A stretch of DNA of 64,000 bases from Ctenopharyngodon idella (Eukaryota > Chordata > Actinopteri > Cypriniformes > Xenocyprididae). Under the pieces are notes generated by a model, which worked only from the letters and a program-made list of their open reading frames with translations, made no database searches and was not told the DNA's origin. The stretch is taken from positions 5,325,854-5,389,853 of the forward strand of contig NC_067231.1 in the NCBI RefSeq assembly GCF_019924925.1, given 5' to 3'. Position 1 is the stretch's first letter, and each line of letters begins with the position of its first letter. This document shows positions 34,165 to 45,835 of the stretch, piece by piece. The translations under genes and the position numbers were made by a program.

Positions 34165-37100
34165 ATTAAGTATAATCTACTAATATATCCATTTCTTTTT
34201 TTCAGCTACTGAAATTACTTTTCTTTATGGATTGTACTATTGATTATGATATTTTAGTCTGGGGGACATTAGTTTAGGGGTCAATCAGTGTTAAATGCTA
34301 AATGACAATAAAGCTTACAGGCCTCATCGCATAATGAATATGTGTTAACACTACTGATTCAAGTAGACAATAAGAGAATGACATGCCTATAGAGGAGAAA
34401 ACATTGTTTAGCTACAAGGACACGTGGCACACTGTTTGTTTATCAGTCAGATGAATGTTAACACCCTCAAGGTTCTTATGACATTAGACAATATCATCTG
34501 TGACAATGCTTGGCATGCAAAGACAGCCTAAAAAACATTTGATTACAGTTTATCAGGTGTGTTAGGGGCACACAGAGTGTACATGGAGACCGGCCAGCGT
34601 TTCCTAAGTGGCAGGGCCATTTCACTGAAAGCGTAGCAAATTAAAATTCTCTCCAGGCAGCAGATCAGCGAGAGCAAATTACAGCAATTCTTCCCTGATG
34701 TGGGCATAATGAGGGATTCAAATGAAGATTTATCTCTTAACGATAATATGCGACTTTCAAGAGACTTTTGTTTTGTTGACTTTTCTCTCTCTATGCGAGC
34801 GTGTTTGCAGGTGCAATGATGTGCCAGTCCATGAATTAAACATGATGTATTACATGATATGTAATTGTAATTAAAGTATATAATTATACACTATGATTGA
34901 ATACTAATTATGTTATATTTTTAACAGGGTCAAGGTACAATTACAGTGGCATTTCCATCTTTTTTCTTTTTCTTTTTTCTTTTTTTTTTTTTTAAATGAA
35001 ACTTGTATTAAACCTACTGATCTATAATAATTATTTGATCTTTTTTCTCAGTTCCTTCAAGATTACACTGATTAATTTTAGAATTAGAAATGATTTACCA
35101 TTGGCTGGCCTGCTTTTTGTAGGTGGAGTTTGTTAATTACAAGTAATGGGAACCTAAACCACCACTGAAAGCACATAGAAGGTATTATAAAACCAAAAAA
35201 GACTACCATATATATCAATATTACATAATTATAATATTTTTGATTTTTGATTAACTACTAATCATAAATGAAAAAAACAGGATGAACACCACTGATATGT
35301 CAAAAGTCCCTTTAAAAATGCATTTTTAACTGGATTTATCAAAAAATGTAGAAACTGATTTGTGTAATAAATACAAACATAACGCTATTTCTTACTATTA
35401 TCAATAATGTAAAAGTTACTATAGTATAAATAGTTAAAAAGTGTTTCAAATAGGGTCACTCCCAAAAAATAATCACAATTATGATATGCATATTAATTAA
35501 ATTAATGACCTGTAATCATATGTATGTGATTAAACATGTTAGCACATTGTTCTTTTTATAATCAAACACACTGAATTAATGTGTTGGCAGCAGTAGTTTT
35601 AAACATATATGCTTTTCTACAGTTGTACATTGCAGTTTGCCATCTGCTTTGAAATGTTGACTAAACAGACAATAGTGGTGACAGATGAATCTTGTTTGAT
35701 CTGTGCTAATTTTAACAGAGAGCTTTCCCTCCTCCCTCTGATTGCCATAAAGATGTTTGCTTGTTTGTTTGTTTGTTCTCTAACACTATTAATATGTCAT
35801 GATGGCAACTGCTAGTCCTAATGGAATATGATGCTACAGATTAGATAAACAAATCGAGATATGAGATGGGAAAGTATGGCATGCCTGGGTTATCTGCTAA
35901 GAAAATTTGAAGGAAATAAGTGCTTTAATGATAGTAAAGGAATAGTGTTTTATGTGAAGTTTTATTTTTTTTTTTTTTTTTTTAGGCTTTAAGCTTTTCT
36001 TTTCTAATGAAGTGACACGTATTAACACAACTCATCTTTTGCTCTGTTAAAAGAACTCTAAATGGTTAAATATATTTGAAAGAAAAGCGTAATCACAATT
36101 CAGTGTACACATAAATAGAAGAAAGAAGACCAAATCACAATTCAAATGACAAAAGCTGCAATAATGTTGGTTACATTTTGAAACCTAAACATTCATTGGG
36201 AGATTATCTGACTTCACTCTTAAATTTCTTTACTCTTTAAACTGCACACAAACAATGATGTTACCTACAAAACAAATTTTGAATGGAGTCTGTATTAAGG
36301 GGCTGAATTTATTGCAGAACTTTAATAGGGAAAGAGGTTTAAAACAAAGCCTAACCAGAATATCCGAGTCACATCAATACAGTGACTGCTCAGTGTAAAC
36401 AGAAGGTGCAATCATTACAGAAACTGAACATGATCAATTTTCTTAAGGTCATGGAGACACTTCTGAATGTGCTACAGCACAAGAACAAAAACAATATGGT
36501 ATAGTTGTGTGCAAGTCAACAATAATCGGATGTAATGGTGCAGTATCCATCCATTAGTATCAAAACAATTAAAGCTGGGATTAGGAGGACGTTTGCTGAA
36601 TTGAATGCAGCGTGTTTCCGTCTCAAAGAGTAAATGGAGGACATATCGCCAATCACACAAGCTCTCTCTCTCACACACACAAATGTACATACACACTAAA
36701 TTGATTTAGCCAGTAATTACAACCAACTTGACGACTCCGTTGCCTCTCAAACCTCCTAATGTGTGCACAGTCACGTAACATAAAGCCATTTAACATTAAA
36801 ACAAACTTGTTTCTCTTCTGTGCCTTTCTAGTCCTTCTACCAGAGACAACATTAGCTTGCACTGAGAGAGACACAATGTCCTATTACAGCTGTACCTGAT
36901 TAATAAATTGATCATAATATACATGAATATCCTGTGCCATATATTGGGGAAAACTGGTAGACAGTGTAAATGTGGCCACAGAGGCTATGCTAACACATTT
37001 AACAAAAGAGGGAAAAAAATAAAGAAAAATGAGAGGTGAGAGCATGCAGTGTACCTCAGTGAAAAGCTTTATAGAGGTAATTTATCCCATCCAGTGGCAG

Positions 37101-37565
37101 TAACTTATAGCCCAGCATTAGAGCATGTGAATATAGAGAATTTCTACGAGTAAGTAACAGTGTTTTGTGTGCTAAAAATGAATTGCCTGTATGAATGGTT
37201 TAACTCAACTAAATAACAAAACACTCTTGCAAAACTGATTAAAAATATTTTACAAAAACTTTAAAGCACAAACACTTGATTTTGTGTTATTGTAAGATGA
37301 AACACAATGGTAAGACAAAAAGTAAAGATGACAAAAATGTAGTGATAGTCTAAGGGGCCATTCACACAGGACACATTCTCTTGCTTTTTAATTATTAAAT
37401 TGGAATTTTTGGTCTTTGTACATGTGCGCTAGATGAACCTTTTACATTCCCCCCCCCCCCCACACTTTTTTCTGTGTCAAGTGCCACATTTTAATTATTT
37501 TGTATACAGTTTAGTGGTTCAATGTCAGGTTACAAACAATCACATGTTTCTGGGGGTTTGATAAA
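34165..37565. other. Large pcdh15 intron (CD1 to 22-bp exon), nothing identified
   Basis: About 3.4 kb of AT-rich DNA with poly-T tracts (34970-34992, 35967-35985) and no supported gene. The short open frames are chance. It lies downstream of CD1 and is skipped when the CD2/CD3 path is used. Confidence 0.45.
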
Positions 37566-37567
37566 CA

Positions 37568-37698
37568 TTTTAACATTTATGATTTAATTCAAAGTGACTT
37601 ACATTGCATTGAAAGTATACATTTAATAAATGTATGCATTCCCTCCTTGGAAGCATGGCATTGCTAGCACCATGCTTTACTGTTTGTGCTACAGGAAC
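37568..37698 (-). repeat. tRNA-derived SINE copy (minus strand)
   Basis: Read on the minus strand: gtagcacaaacagtaaagca, then tgctagcaatgccatg, later tgcaatgtaagtcactttga. Same family as the copy at 4110 and the fragment near 63764. Confidence 0.7.
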
Positions 37699-37786
37699 AT
37701 CTTGTCCATATATTACATATGAACATGACTTCTTTACAGTTCCGCACTACTAAAATATTTGCTAGAATGCATCCTGTGTGAACTGT

Positions 37787-38310
37787 AGGGCTAGGACAAT
37801 ACATTGATCCTTTATTTGCAATACAATGAATCTGGATCGATCCTGATATTTTTTCTCTCAAATCGATTCTGAGCTTAGTTTTAACAGCAGATGGCGCTCC
37901 AGGCTAGTTTTTAACCACATACTCAAATGCTCACAAAGAGGACTGCTTGAGAGCGCTCATGCATTCGGCTGAGTCATGTAAGTGGTTAAATACACTTGCA
38001 CCCCAGCTCAGAATGTTTTTATGATGCGAGATTAATGTAAACATGGCCCACTGCAAACACCCTTGTAATTCGCTTCAACCTTTTCAAACTTTATGAATGA
38101 TTATGTTAGGTTTAAGTGATGTGTGTAAAGGAACTGAAAGCAAGCAGATAACGTTATGTGTGTTTCTAAAGCATGTAGTGCCATCTGCTGTTAAAAACTA
38201 AGCTCAGAATCGATTCAAGAGAGAATCGTGATCCGCATTCGGAAAAAGATCAGAATCGTTCCAGATTCATTGTATCGCAAATCGATAATCGATGTATTGT
38301 CCCAGCCCTA
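37787..38310. mobile_element. hAT-type MITE next to the CD1 stop
   Basis: Ends TAGGGCTAGGACAATACATT and the inverse gatgtattgtcccagcccta. Target duplication of 8 bp with one mismatch: gtgaactg (37779-37786) and gtgaacag (38311-38318). Inner arms pair as well (cttagttttaacagcagatg versus catctgctgttaaaaactaa). TAGGG ends and an 8-bp duplication indicate hAT. It lies 46 bp past the CD1 stop and so falls in its 3' UTR. Confidence 0.85.
37811..37816 (-). terminator. Candidate poly(A) signal for CD1, inside a MITE
   Basis: The only AATAAA on the minus strand within about 1 kb after the CD1 stop (38357), roughly 540 bases downstream. It lies within the hAT-type MITE at 37787-38310. Variant ATTAAA motifs occur further on near 37583 and 37623. 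Confidence 0.4.
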
Positions 38311-38356
38311 GTGAACAGCCTCTAAAAGAGTAATAGCAACATGGACAAAGAGAGTG

Positions 38357-39788
38357 TCACAGGATAGTGGACTGAGATGGAAAGCGTTTTTCCAGTTCTT
38401 CCACTAGTGAGTTCATGTTTGGATTGGGCTCTGGTGGTGGTGCTTCTTGTACAGGCTCCACTTCTGACACGCCAGCCTCTGGTTCAACAGACACTTGTGG
38501 TTTGGGGACAATCTTTGGCGGGCACTGCTTTTTATTTATTTGACTGTACATGTTGGCAATGGATTTCTCTATATCTGCTATGTTCTGGATATTCTTAAGG
38601 ATCCCCTTGAGTTCCCTCTTGGGAGGCTCCGGCTCGGAGGGCAGTGGAGGTGGTGTGGGGCGTAAGGACACCGGTCTAAGGGGTGTGATGGAGGAAAGAG
38701 GAGGGAGGACGAATGGAGAAGGAGGCATGGGACGGGAAAAGGCTGGTGATAAGGGAGGGGGGAGAGGAGGAGGAGGTGGAGGGGTTGGATGGGGAGGAAC
38801 AGGTGTGGATGGCGGGATAGGAATAGACTGGGGTGGGGGACTGGAGGGAGGTGGAGGTGGTGGAGGACTGGAGGAAGGTGGAGGTGGTGGAGGTGGTGGA
38901 GGACTGGAGGAAGGTGGAGGTGGTGGAGAACTTGAGGGAGGTGGAGGTGGTGGTGGTGGAGCAGGTACATCTGGAGGGTCAGGGATGATCTCCACATTGA
39001 CCTCGTAAGACTCCTCATCAGGATAGGTAGTCAATCTGCTGTACTTCCGCAGCACTGGAGGAGTGGGCTTGTAACTGGGTGGAGGTGTTCCATCACTCTG
39101 GGTAATGATTATGGCTGGGGGCCTGTTGTTATGTCCCATGAATGAAGACTGTGGGGTCTCAAAAACAGAGAGAATAATTTCAGAGGAGAGTGACCCACGA
39201 GAGTCCTGGCCTTGCTTCTGCCTCATGTCCAGCATGGCCTGCTGCTCAAACTGCCGTGCCTGCTCTTTTACTGACAATTTGGGCTCTGGATCTTCGTCCA
39301 CAAGCCCATCAAAACCATCAAACCCATCAATCCCATCAATCATTTCTTTACTGTCCTTAAGGCCAGACTTCAGAAGCTGCAGCTCCCACTGAACTGGGTC
39401 CATCACCACCCTCCTACTCCGTAGGGCTTCACTGGTCTCACACTTGTGTAACCTAGAGGGTAAAGTCCAGGAGTGTCCTGAGCTTGCAGATGGGAAGCGC
39501 AGGATGGACTTTCTCAGACTTCTCACGCTGGGTGAATACATGCCCAGGAGGTACCTTCGATTTTGGTGCTCAGGGCTGCTGAGGGTGCCGTCATCATGGT
39601 ACAAGGGGTTGGTTGTAGTAAGCGGGTTCTCATCTGAAAGGAAGGTAATGTTGCTTTCCGACTTAGGCAAGTTGTTCAGCAAGATTCCATTAGCAGTGGA
39701 CAGCTTGTGAGCAGCGATGGCACGGGTGGCAAATGAGCTAATTAGACGCTGCCGATCGCCATCCTTCAGAACACACCTCTTAGTCCTG
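38357..39788 (-). CDS. pcdh15: pcdh15 CD1 terminal exon: proline-rich cytoplasmic tail
   Basis: A 1432-bp terminal exon adding about 476 residues and the stop codon. In order: a basic start (RTKRCVLKDGD), the conserved-looking block NITFLSDENPLTTTNPLY (about residue 50), a Ser/Arg region, an acidic IDGIDGFDGFDGLVDEDPEP, a Gln-rich probable helix SVKEQARQFEQQAMLDMRQK, and PSYKPTPPVLRKYSRL. A polyproline/serine tract of roughly 100 residues follows, with PPPPPP runs broken by SSS, then KGILKNIQNIADIEKSIANM and the end PSQSTIL. The last part mirrors mammalian CD1, which ends QSTSL. TIL is a class I PDZ ligand, and in mammals this tail binds harmonin and associates with myosin VIIa. The acceptor AAGCAG is a NAGNAG pair, so the exon may start at 39788 or 39785 (one-residue difference). 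The intron from 41466 is 1.7 kb. Confidence 0.95.
38830..38975. repeat. G/GA-rich minisatellite coding the polyproline tract
   Basis: Units of about 15-36 bp reading ggaggtggtgga with gaggaaggtgga between; read on the minus strand they give Pro runs and Ser triplets of CD1. Likely length-variable between individuals. Confidence 0.8.
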
Positions 39789-39789
39789 C

Positions 39790-41002
39790 TTTCAGCATAA
39801 CCGCAAAAAGAGACAAAGAATGACTTAACAGAGGATGTGAACAGCAAGTTAGATGGGGAAGTAGGATGGAAGCCAGCTACAAAAAGCACCTGCCTGGATT
39901 GAGCTAATTAAATCCTAGGCAAACACCTACAACAAGTTTCAATGAAGGGCACTAACACAATTCTTAGCTAATATCACTACTGATTAGGAGCACGGCAACT
40001 GATCACAATGCTAGGCAACTAATTGGAAGGAAAGAATGTTCAACAGCTTTCTGAGAAACGACCACAAATACAACTCTACCTTAATTATTTTCTACATTTG
40101 GAAACACAGATGACTACCTACTTACTTAGGTCTGATATCCAAGAAATGAGAATGAGAGATAAGGAAAATTAAAAAAAAAAAAATATATAAGTGAAATTAG
40201 CAAGATGTTAACATTTTTTTTGTAAAGTTTGTGTAAGTGCTAGTCTTTTAAAGGGGGAAACTCGCCTAACACCAGACACAACCATTCCGCAGAAATCAGT
40301 TTAAGGGGTTCAAAGATGAAAAAAATTTACTTGATCTTTTGAAATAAGTTTGATGTGAAATCTCAACCAGGAGCACATTAAAATATGACTGCCCAAATTT
40401 AAACTTCAATGTTTAGAAACGTGGACTGTTCAGTCTAGTAGTAGCAGTGGAAAACCAGCCAGTTCAGAAAGATTGAAAATGCTCACGTAAAGCATAATTA
40501 GGTGATATGCACCGAAGCAGTCTAGAAATCAAAAATCAGCAAGCAATCAGTTGGTTTTCTGCTTATTCTTTCTTCAGACTCGGAGTATATCGAAGTCCCT
40601 GGAACTGTATGGTTAAAAAACTCTTCATAGAAGACAAATTGTCTTTTATTATGCCAGTTTTGGGGTCAAAAGTTATTGAACACTTTAAAAGAAACAACAA
40701 CAAAAACACTGTTTGAAATACCAAAATTGTTGGCATGTAAAACACTCCTAAGTATGACAGTGAAAAATATGACAATTTTGATCTCGGCAACAAAACTTGA
40801 TAGTGGTCATGACTACTATATGCCGCAGGGATAAACAAGTAGTTTACATCCTACCTTCCTGAACCTCCTAAAAAGTCCAGTTTTTAACATATTTGGGTCA
40901 GATGATAATCAGACAGTTTCTGATAAAAGTGGATCTTTGATATTCCAAAAAACGATATTCCTATGAAATGTTGACTACAAACACACCAAACAAGACTGGA
41001 GG

Positions 41003-41034
<32 letters not shown>

Positions 41035-41465
41035 AAACCTTTTGAGTTTGGGACCATACCCTGGGGATAACAAAGGAGTATGGTGATCACCTCAACCTGG
41101 GACACCATGAATAGAAGCCCTAGCCCTATAACCCTAGCTTTGCTCAGCCATAAAATTAGGTTATGTTAAATCATAAGTTTATTAACATAAATACTGCAGC
41201 CAGAGAATCTTAACAACCAAACTAACATTTCTATTTACTCAAATTGAAGTTCCTGTTCTAATCATACAACTCTATATTTTGTTAGATTTATAATTTATAA
41301 TTAAGATTCTTTCTTGTTTAAAAATGGCACTGTGGTAGGAAAAATAGACTTAATTTATTTTAATTTAAATAGACTTGTGCAATTTTACTTTACATATTAA
41401 TATTCTACATCAGTCAGTGTTTGGAGACATTGACAAGTATAAAGTTCTGAGGGTATAAAACTTAC
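39790..41465. other. pcdh15 intron before CD1, nothing identified
   Basis: AT-rich with a T tract of about 28 bases at 41006-41033. No repeat boundary defined. Confidence 0.45.
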
Positions 41466-41576
41466 ATGGTGCTGTCGCCGAGCTCTTCATACAGATTGTT
41501 GGTGGCAGCACCTCCGGATTTGCCGGTGGGAAGTGCCATTTGGATCCTGGCTGTTTTTGCACATTCTGCCTGCCGT
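41466..41576 (-). CDS. pcdh15: pcdh15 exon: common juxtamembrane cytoplasmic segment
   Basis: A 111-bp exon, phase 2 in and phase 2 out. The acceptor is ttattatctaaag and the donor gtaagt. It encodes RQAECAKTARIQMALPTG, then KSGGAATNNLYEELGDST. The basic/Cys start and the LYEELGDS end are family signatures. This is the last exon shared by all tail forms. Its phase-2 donor can join either the CD1 terminal exon (39788) or the 22-bp exon (33556), so it is the branch point of the tail switch. The acceptor uses AAG with a modest pyrimidine tract. A CAG six bases into the exon is out of frame and unlikely. Confidence 0.93.
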
Positions 41577-42527
41577 CTTTAGATAATAAAGTCAACAAGT
41601 TGAGCAAAATAAAAGCATGTGCTTATATAATGAAAGATTGATTAATTATGCATGGATTCACAGATCAAAAATCTTATTCAGGATCTGATAACTTAGGGAA
41701 CAAAAGCTATTCTTTACATAAGTTGTGTTCCAAGCTCTTCTGTCCTGGTCCTGGGAAATCAACAAGCCTTTATCTTTCCCTGGACATTTAGCTATTCTGG
41801 AGTTCCTTAGATAATATAAATTAGACCAGTGGTTCTCAGCGTGTATAAAATAGAATAAAAAACAAACAAAAAACATGCTATACAAATAATAACATGCAAC
41901 TAAGCATATAATAAAAAATAAAAAGACATTAAAATATTTAAAAGGAGAGGTTTTTATTTTTAATTTTATTTATTTATTTATTTTTTGTCAAATCAAATGG
42001 TATTTTGGCTAAAATTGATCTAAGCTAGTCATATTTTGGCAAATGCCATCATGGCCAGGTAGCATGATGTGCCCTCATTCTTGGAAAACTAATAAAGCTA
42101 CACAAAATAGAATAAAAATATGTCCCAGACTACATTAAATATGGGTTGCAATGAGGATAAACATCATTTGTGCCAACATTGTATTTTGTTTCAGTGAACT
42201 ATGGATTGTCGAGAGCATAAACATTAAAATTCTAGAGACATTCATAAACCAAATTCAAACTATAAAAACATGTGTATTAGGTTTTTATGTTAATACATTT
42301 CACTGCTGTTGATTTCCGTTGTCGTATCATTGACTTTTGTACGACAAGCTATTTAGATAGTGTTGGGTTGCTATTTGGGTTTTGCCATTTTATATTCAAT
42401 GTAAAATCTGGGTCTTGAAGCAATATCAATTGAGAACCACTGAATTAAATAATGCTTGAGAGAGGGAAATGGTTAAGACGTATAACCAACCTATCATTAC
42501 ACATGCATATCTCTGTACAATACTTAC
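41577..42527. other. pcdh15 intron between microexon and common exon, nothing identified
   Basis: No gene; AT-rich. Confidence 0.45.
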
Positions 42528-42536
42528 TCTTTGAAT
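42528..42536 (-). CDS. pcdh15: pcdh15 nine-base microexon just inside the membrane
   Basis: Only 9 bp, too short for an ORF search. It is identified because the transmembrane exon ends in phase 2 (codon starting CA) and the next exon must start with a third-position base. The bases ATTCAAAGA lie between a strong acceptor (a long T/C tract, then caacttcag) and a consensus donor gtaagt. Splicing gives Tyr-Arg-Gln-Phe-Lys-Glu and then Arg-Gln-Ala-Glu-Cys, which parallels the RQFKxRQAEC juxtamembrane sequence of mammalian PCDH15. Skipping would stay in frame and remove Phe-Lys-Glu right under the membrane. I infer, but cannot show, that inclusion is regulated. Confidence 0.85.
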
Positions 42537-42925
42537 CTGAAGTTGGTGCATTGTGAAAAGAAGAAAAAAAGAGATATATTAGACAATGACAATGTTTCAA
42601 CATGAACTTATCACACTGCAAAAAAATATATGGTGGATTTCAGCCACAAAATTTATAAATCTGCTCTTTGATTCCCAAATTCCTGAATTCTCATTGTCAG
42701 GTCTGCCATATGGCACTGGCTCAGCTGGCACCACATGTAAAACTTAGCTCTTAACCACAGACGATTTCACATATTTACCTTTCATGGCCTTAATTAATCT
42801 TCTTTCGCACAGAATAAACACAAGACCAGGCAGTTCTCAAAGGTGATACCATTGTGAAAAAGAGAAAATGTGTGTACGTATAAATGTTCCACTGAAATCC
42901 CAGAGGAATGAAGCAGCCTGCTTAA

Positions 42926-43258
42926 AGGGATAATTCAACTAAAAATGAAAAAATTGTCATTATTTACTTAGCCTTATGTTACAGTCATCTATGAGTTTCT
43001 TTCTTCTGTTGAACACAAAAGATATTTTAAACAATGTTGATAACAAGACAGTTGATGGCACCCATTGACTTCCATGGTATTTTTCTTTTTCTTTTTCCTA
43101 CTATGGAAGTCAGTGGGTGCCATTAACTGTCTGGTCACCAACATTCTTTAAAATATCTTCTTTTGTGTTTAACAGAAGAAATCAACTCATATAGATTTGG
43201 AACCACTTCAGGGTGAGTAAATAATGACAAAATTTTAATTGTTGGGTGAACTATCCCT
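42926..43258. mobile_element. TTAA-flanked MITE next to the transmembrane exon donor
   Basis: TTAA at 42922-42925 and 43259-43262. The ends read AGGGATAATTCAACTAAAAA and its inverse. It ends about 30 bp from the donor of the transmembrane exon. Confidence 0.85.
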
Positions 43259-43292
43259 TTAAGGTGTACTGGACTACAGTGGTGACACTCAC

Positions 43293-43511
43293 TGTCGGTA
43301 GGTGATGATGACGATAAGAATGGCTGGGATACAGCACATGATGATGATGACGGCCAGGGCCAGCAGGGCTCCTTCGGTGTATCCAACAGACTGAACTGCC
43401 TTCTTCACGCTCTCCACCACATCTGGTGTGCGGATCTCCAGAATGCGTCCTCCCCGACCTAGGTAGGGCTGAAACTCCTTATTGATGTCCAATAACTTCC
43501 CATCTAAAAAC
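43293..43511 (-). CDS. pcdh15: pcdh15 exon: end of MAD12 and transmembrane helix
   Basis: A 219-bp exon, phase 2 in and phase 2 out. The acceptor is gtggttttctacag and the donor gtgagt. It encodes FLDGKLLDINKEFQPYLG, the strand GGRILEIRTPDVVESVKKAV, a stalk SVGYTEG, and one hydrophobic helix beginning ALLALAVIIIMCCIPAIL and ending VIITYR. The helix has about 24 non-polar residues with CCIP near its centre and a following Tyr-Arg stop-transfer edge, so the protein is a type I single-pass membrane protein. In the family this helix contacts LHFPL5 and the channel complex. A TTAA-flanked MITE (42926-43258) inserted only about 30 bp past the donor. Confidence 0.96.
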
Positions 43512-44094
43512 CTGTAGAAAACCACACGAACAGTCGCATATGCTATTTGATTAGTTCTGCAGTGCAAGCAACATAAATCTGGCAATAGAAATCTCACTTG
43601 CCCATCATGGAATAACTGAGCAAATGTAATAATTTATAAAGCAAACTTTTATAATAACGTTCTAAAATGTGTCCCCATTTTTTTAAGTTTAAGTCTTATA
43701 CTTACATTGGCTACTATGAAAGCACAATTTATAAATATCATTCACATTGCAGACAGCTAAACAAAACAAAAGAAGTTGACAAAAGAAGAAATGTTGTCTA
43801 TATTTGAACTGAAGGGTTTTAAAGCACATTCGACAACCTACAATTCATGATTTGCCCATACTAGCGTTAGAAACAGTGCTGTCTGAGCAGGCTAATTACT
43901 GTGACAAAACAGACAATCTGGCTAAGCATTTAACCACAAGTCTCATTTTTATGAAAAATGAGAAAATGTCTAAACAAACATAAACATACACTCCATCTGC
44001 TTTATCATGCTGCTTGGATAAAAAACAGGCAAACATAAATAGACATCGTTATTATGAAAAACAGCCTAACTAATGACTAGGGGTGGGTGATCTC
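43512..44094. other. pcdh15 intron, nothing identified
   Basis: Between the transmembrane exon acceptor and the next MITE; AT-rich with no features. Confidence 0.45.
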
Positions 44095-44098
44095 TTAA

Positions 44099-45835
44099 AG
44101 GGATAGTTCACCCAAAAATGAAAATTATCCCATGATTTACTCACCCTCAAGCCATTCCAGGTGTATATGACTTTCTTCTTTCAGACAGACACAATTGAAG
44201 TCTGAATAACTAGCTTCCGGCCATCTATTACAGTTTATAAAGTTTTAAATATGGATATTTGGCTTACAAAACCCATCACTTTGCTTCAGAAGGCCTTTAT
44301 TAACCCCATGGAGCTGTATGGATTATTTTATAATGGATGGATACACTTTTTTGGGCTCCAAAATCGCACGCCCCCTTCACTACCATTATCAAGCTTAGAA
44401 GAGCCAGGATAAAATTTAATATAACTGATTGTGTTCGTCTGAAAGAAGATAGTCATATATAGTGATTGACCGATATTGATTTTTTAGAACCGATACCGAT
44501 AATTTGTGTGTTTATGTGCCTGATAACCGATATGTAGAACCGATATTTATTTACTGTTATGCTTCTGTTTTTGACACAATTACAACACCACTGAACTGAA
44601 CAAACCATTTTATTATAAGAATCACTCCCTTCTTGCATAGAAAACAAAATAAATCTTATTTATACACCAATAAATTTTGTTTTTTTTTAATCTTCATATT
44701 ACAAAAAGTTTTATTTATAAAAAGCATCAGCAGCAACACAAATGTTAACAATAAGCAAAATAAATGTAGAATGTCTAATGTTTTCAAATGGAGAAAATAA
44801 ATTAAAGACAGGAGTCATATCAACTTTGCAGAAATGTTATACTTCATTTTAAACTACAGTTTTAGTAGATTTATAAGCTGTTTAATAGGCTAAAGAGTGA
44901 AGAATAATTCGCTGGATAATGTTAAATAATAATATTCTCTGGAATATTGGAATATAACAAACAAAACATCGTATTTTATTGCATTTCTCAACTGGTATGT
45001 TATATCAGAATTATTAATAATGTTTTTGTCGTTCTAGATTATGTAATATCTGCTGACAAAGCGCTGTTTATGATCTGTGCATTTACACAGAACTATACTC
45101 AAACTGCGATCGCTTGTGGAGGTAATAAATAATTAATTTACATAGAGTTGTGTTTACTTGGATGTTTATTAGCGAAGTAATGGATATAGTAAATGTTTAT
45201 ATAATTACAGTGTTTTAAACAAGTGAATCTTGTTAAAAGTTACATGCGGTGGCCGAGCATCAACCCGCTGAGTGAACAGCAAAATGCAGACGACTTCACG
45301 AGAGTAATGATGAACATAGACAACAGAGAGAGAATTAAATTCAGTGCTTTTATTTCCAACATGTGCTCATTCACGGCTGTATTATTTAATTCATGCAAAG
45401 TTACATCTTTATTGGGACAAGACTTGACAGATTATCTTACGTGACTCCGTGAGCTTGTCTCTATTTCTTTGAGACAAGCTGCATAAACTAGCTACTAACA
45501 CATCTAATTTATTTAACAGATCTAATTTGTGCATTAATGGCTGTTATGTTAAATAAAGTTTACTAATTACAGCAAAGCAGGTAAGTATACTTTACCTGTG
45601 CACGCCGTTGTCTCGTCTCCCCTCTGTAATGGCGATCCTGTGCACAATTCTCAAAACACCCACAAGATGGCGGAGTTTATCGGTAAATCAGATATTACAA
45701 AACCGATATCCGATTATGGTAAAATGCTTAAATATTGGGGAAAATATCGGTAAATCGATACAGTCATATACACCTAGGATGGCTTGAGGATGAGTAAAGC
45801 ATGGGATAGTTTTAATTTTTGGGTGAACTATCCCT
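44099..45835. mobile_element. TTAA-type MITE split by a hAT-type element
   Basis: TTAA at 44095-44098 on the left; the right edge reads TCAC (mutated). The ends are AGGGATAGTTCACCCAAAAA and its inverse. The insertion 44460-45762 sits within its right arm. Confidence 0.8.
44460..45762. mobile_element. hAT-type non-autonomous element with CCGATAT ends
   Basis: Flanked by a perfect 8-bp duplication gtcatata (44452-44459 and 45763-45770). The left end tagtgattgaccgatattga and the right end aatatcggtaaatcgataca are imperfect inverts. The inside has many accgata motifs and no intact transposase. Confidence 0.8.

Noticed and set aside
38550..39008. A 152-codon glycine-rich plus-strand open frame
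   Set aside because: It is the exact complement of the CD1 proline tract; the Gly runs come from the minisatellite and there is no independent start context or motif.
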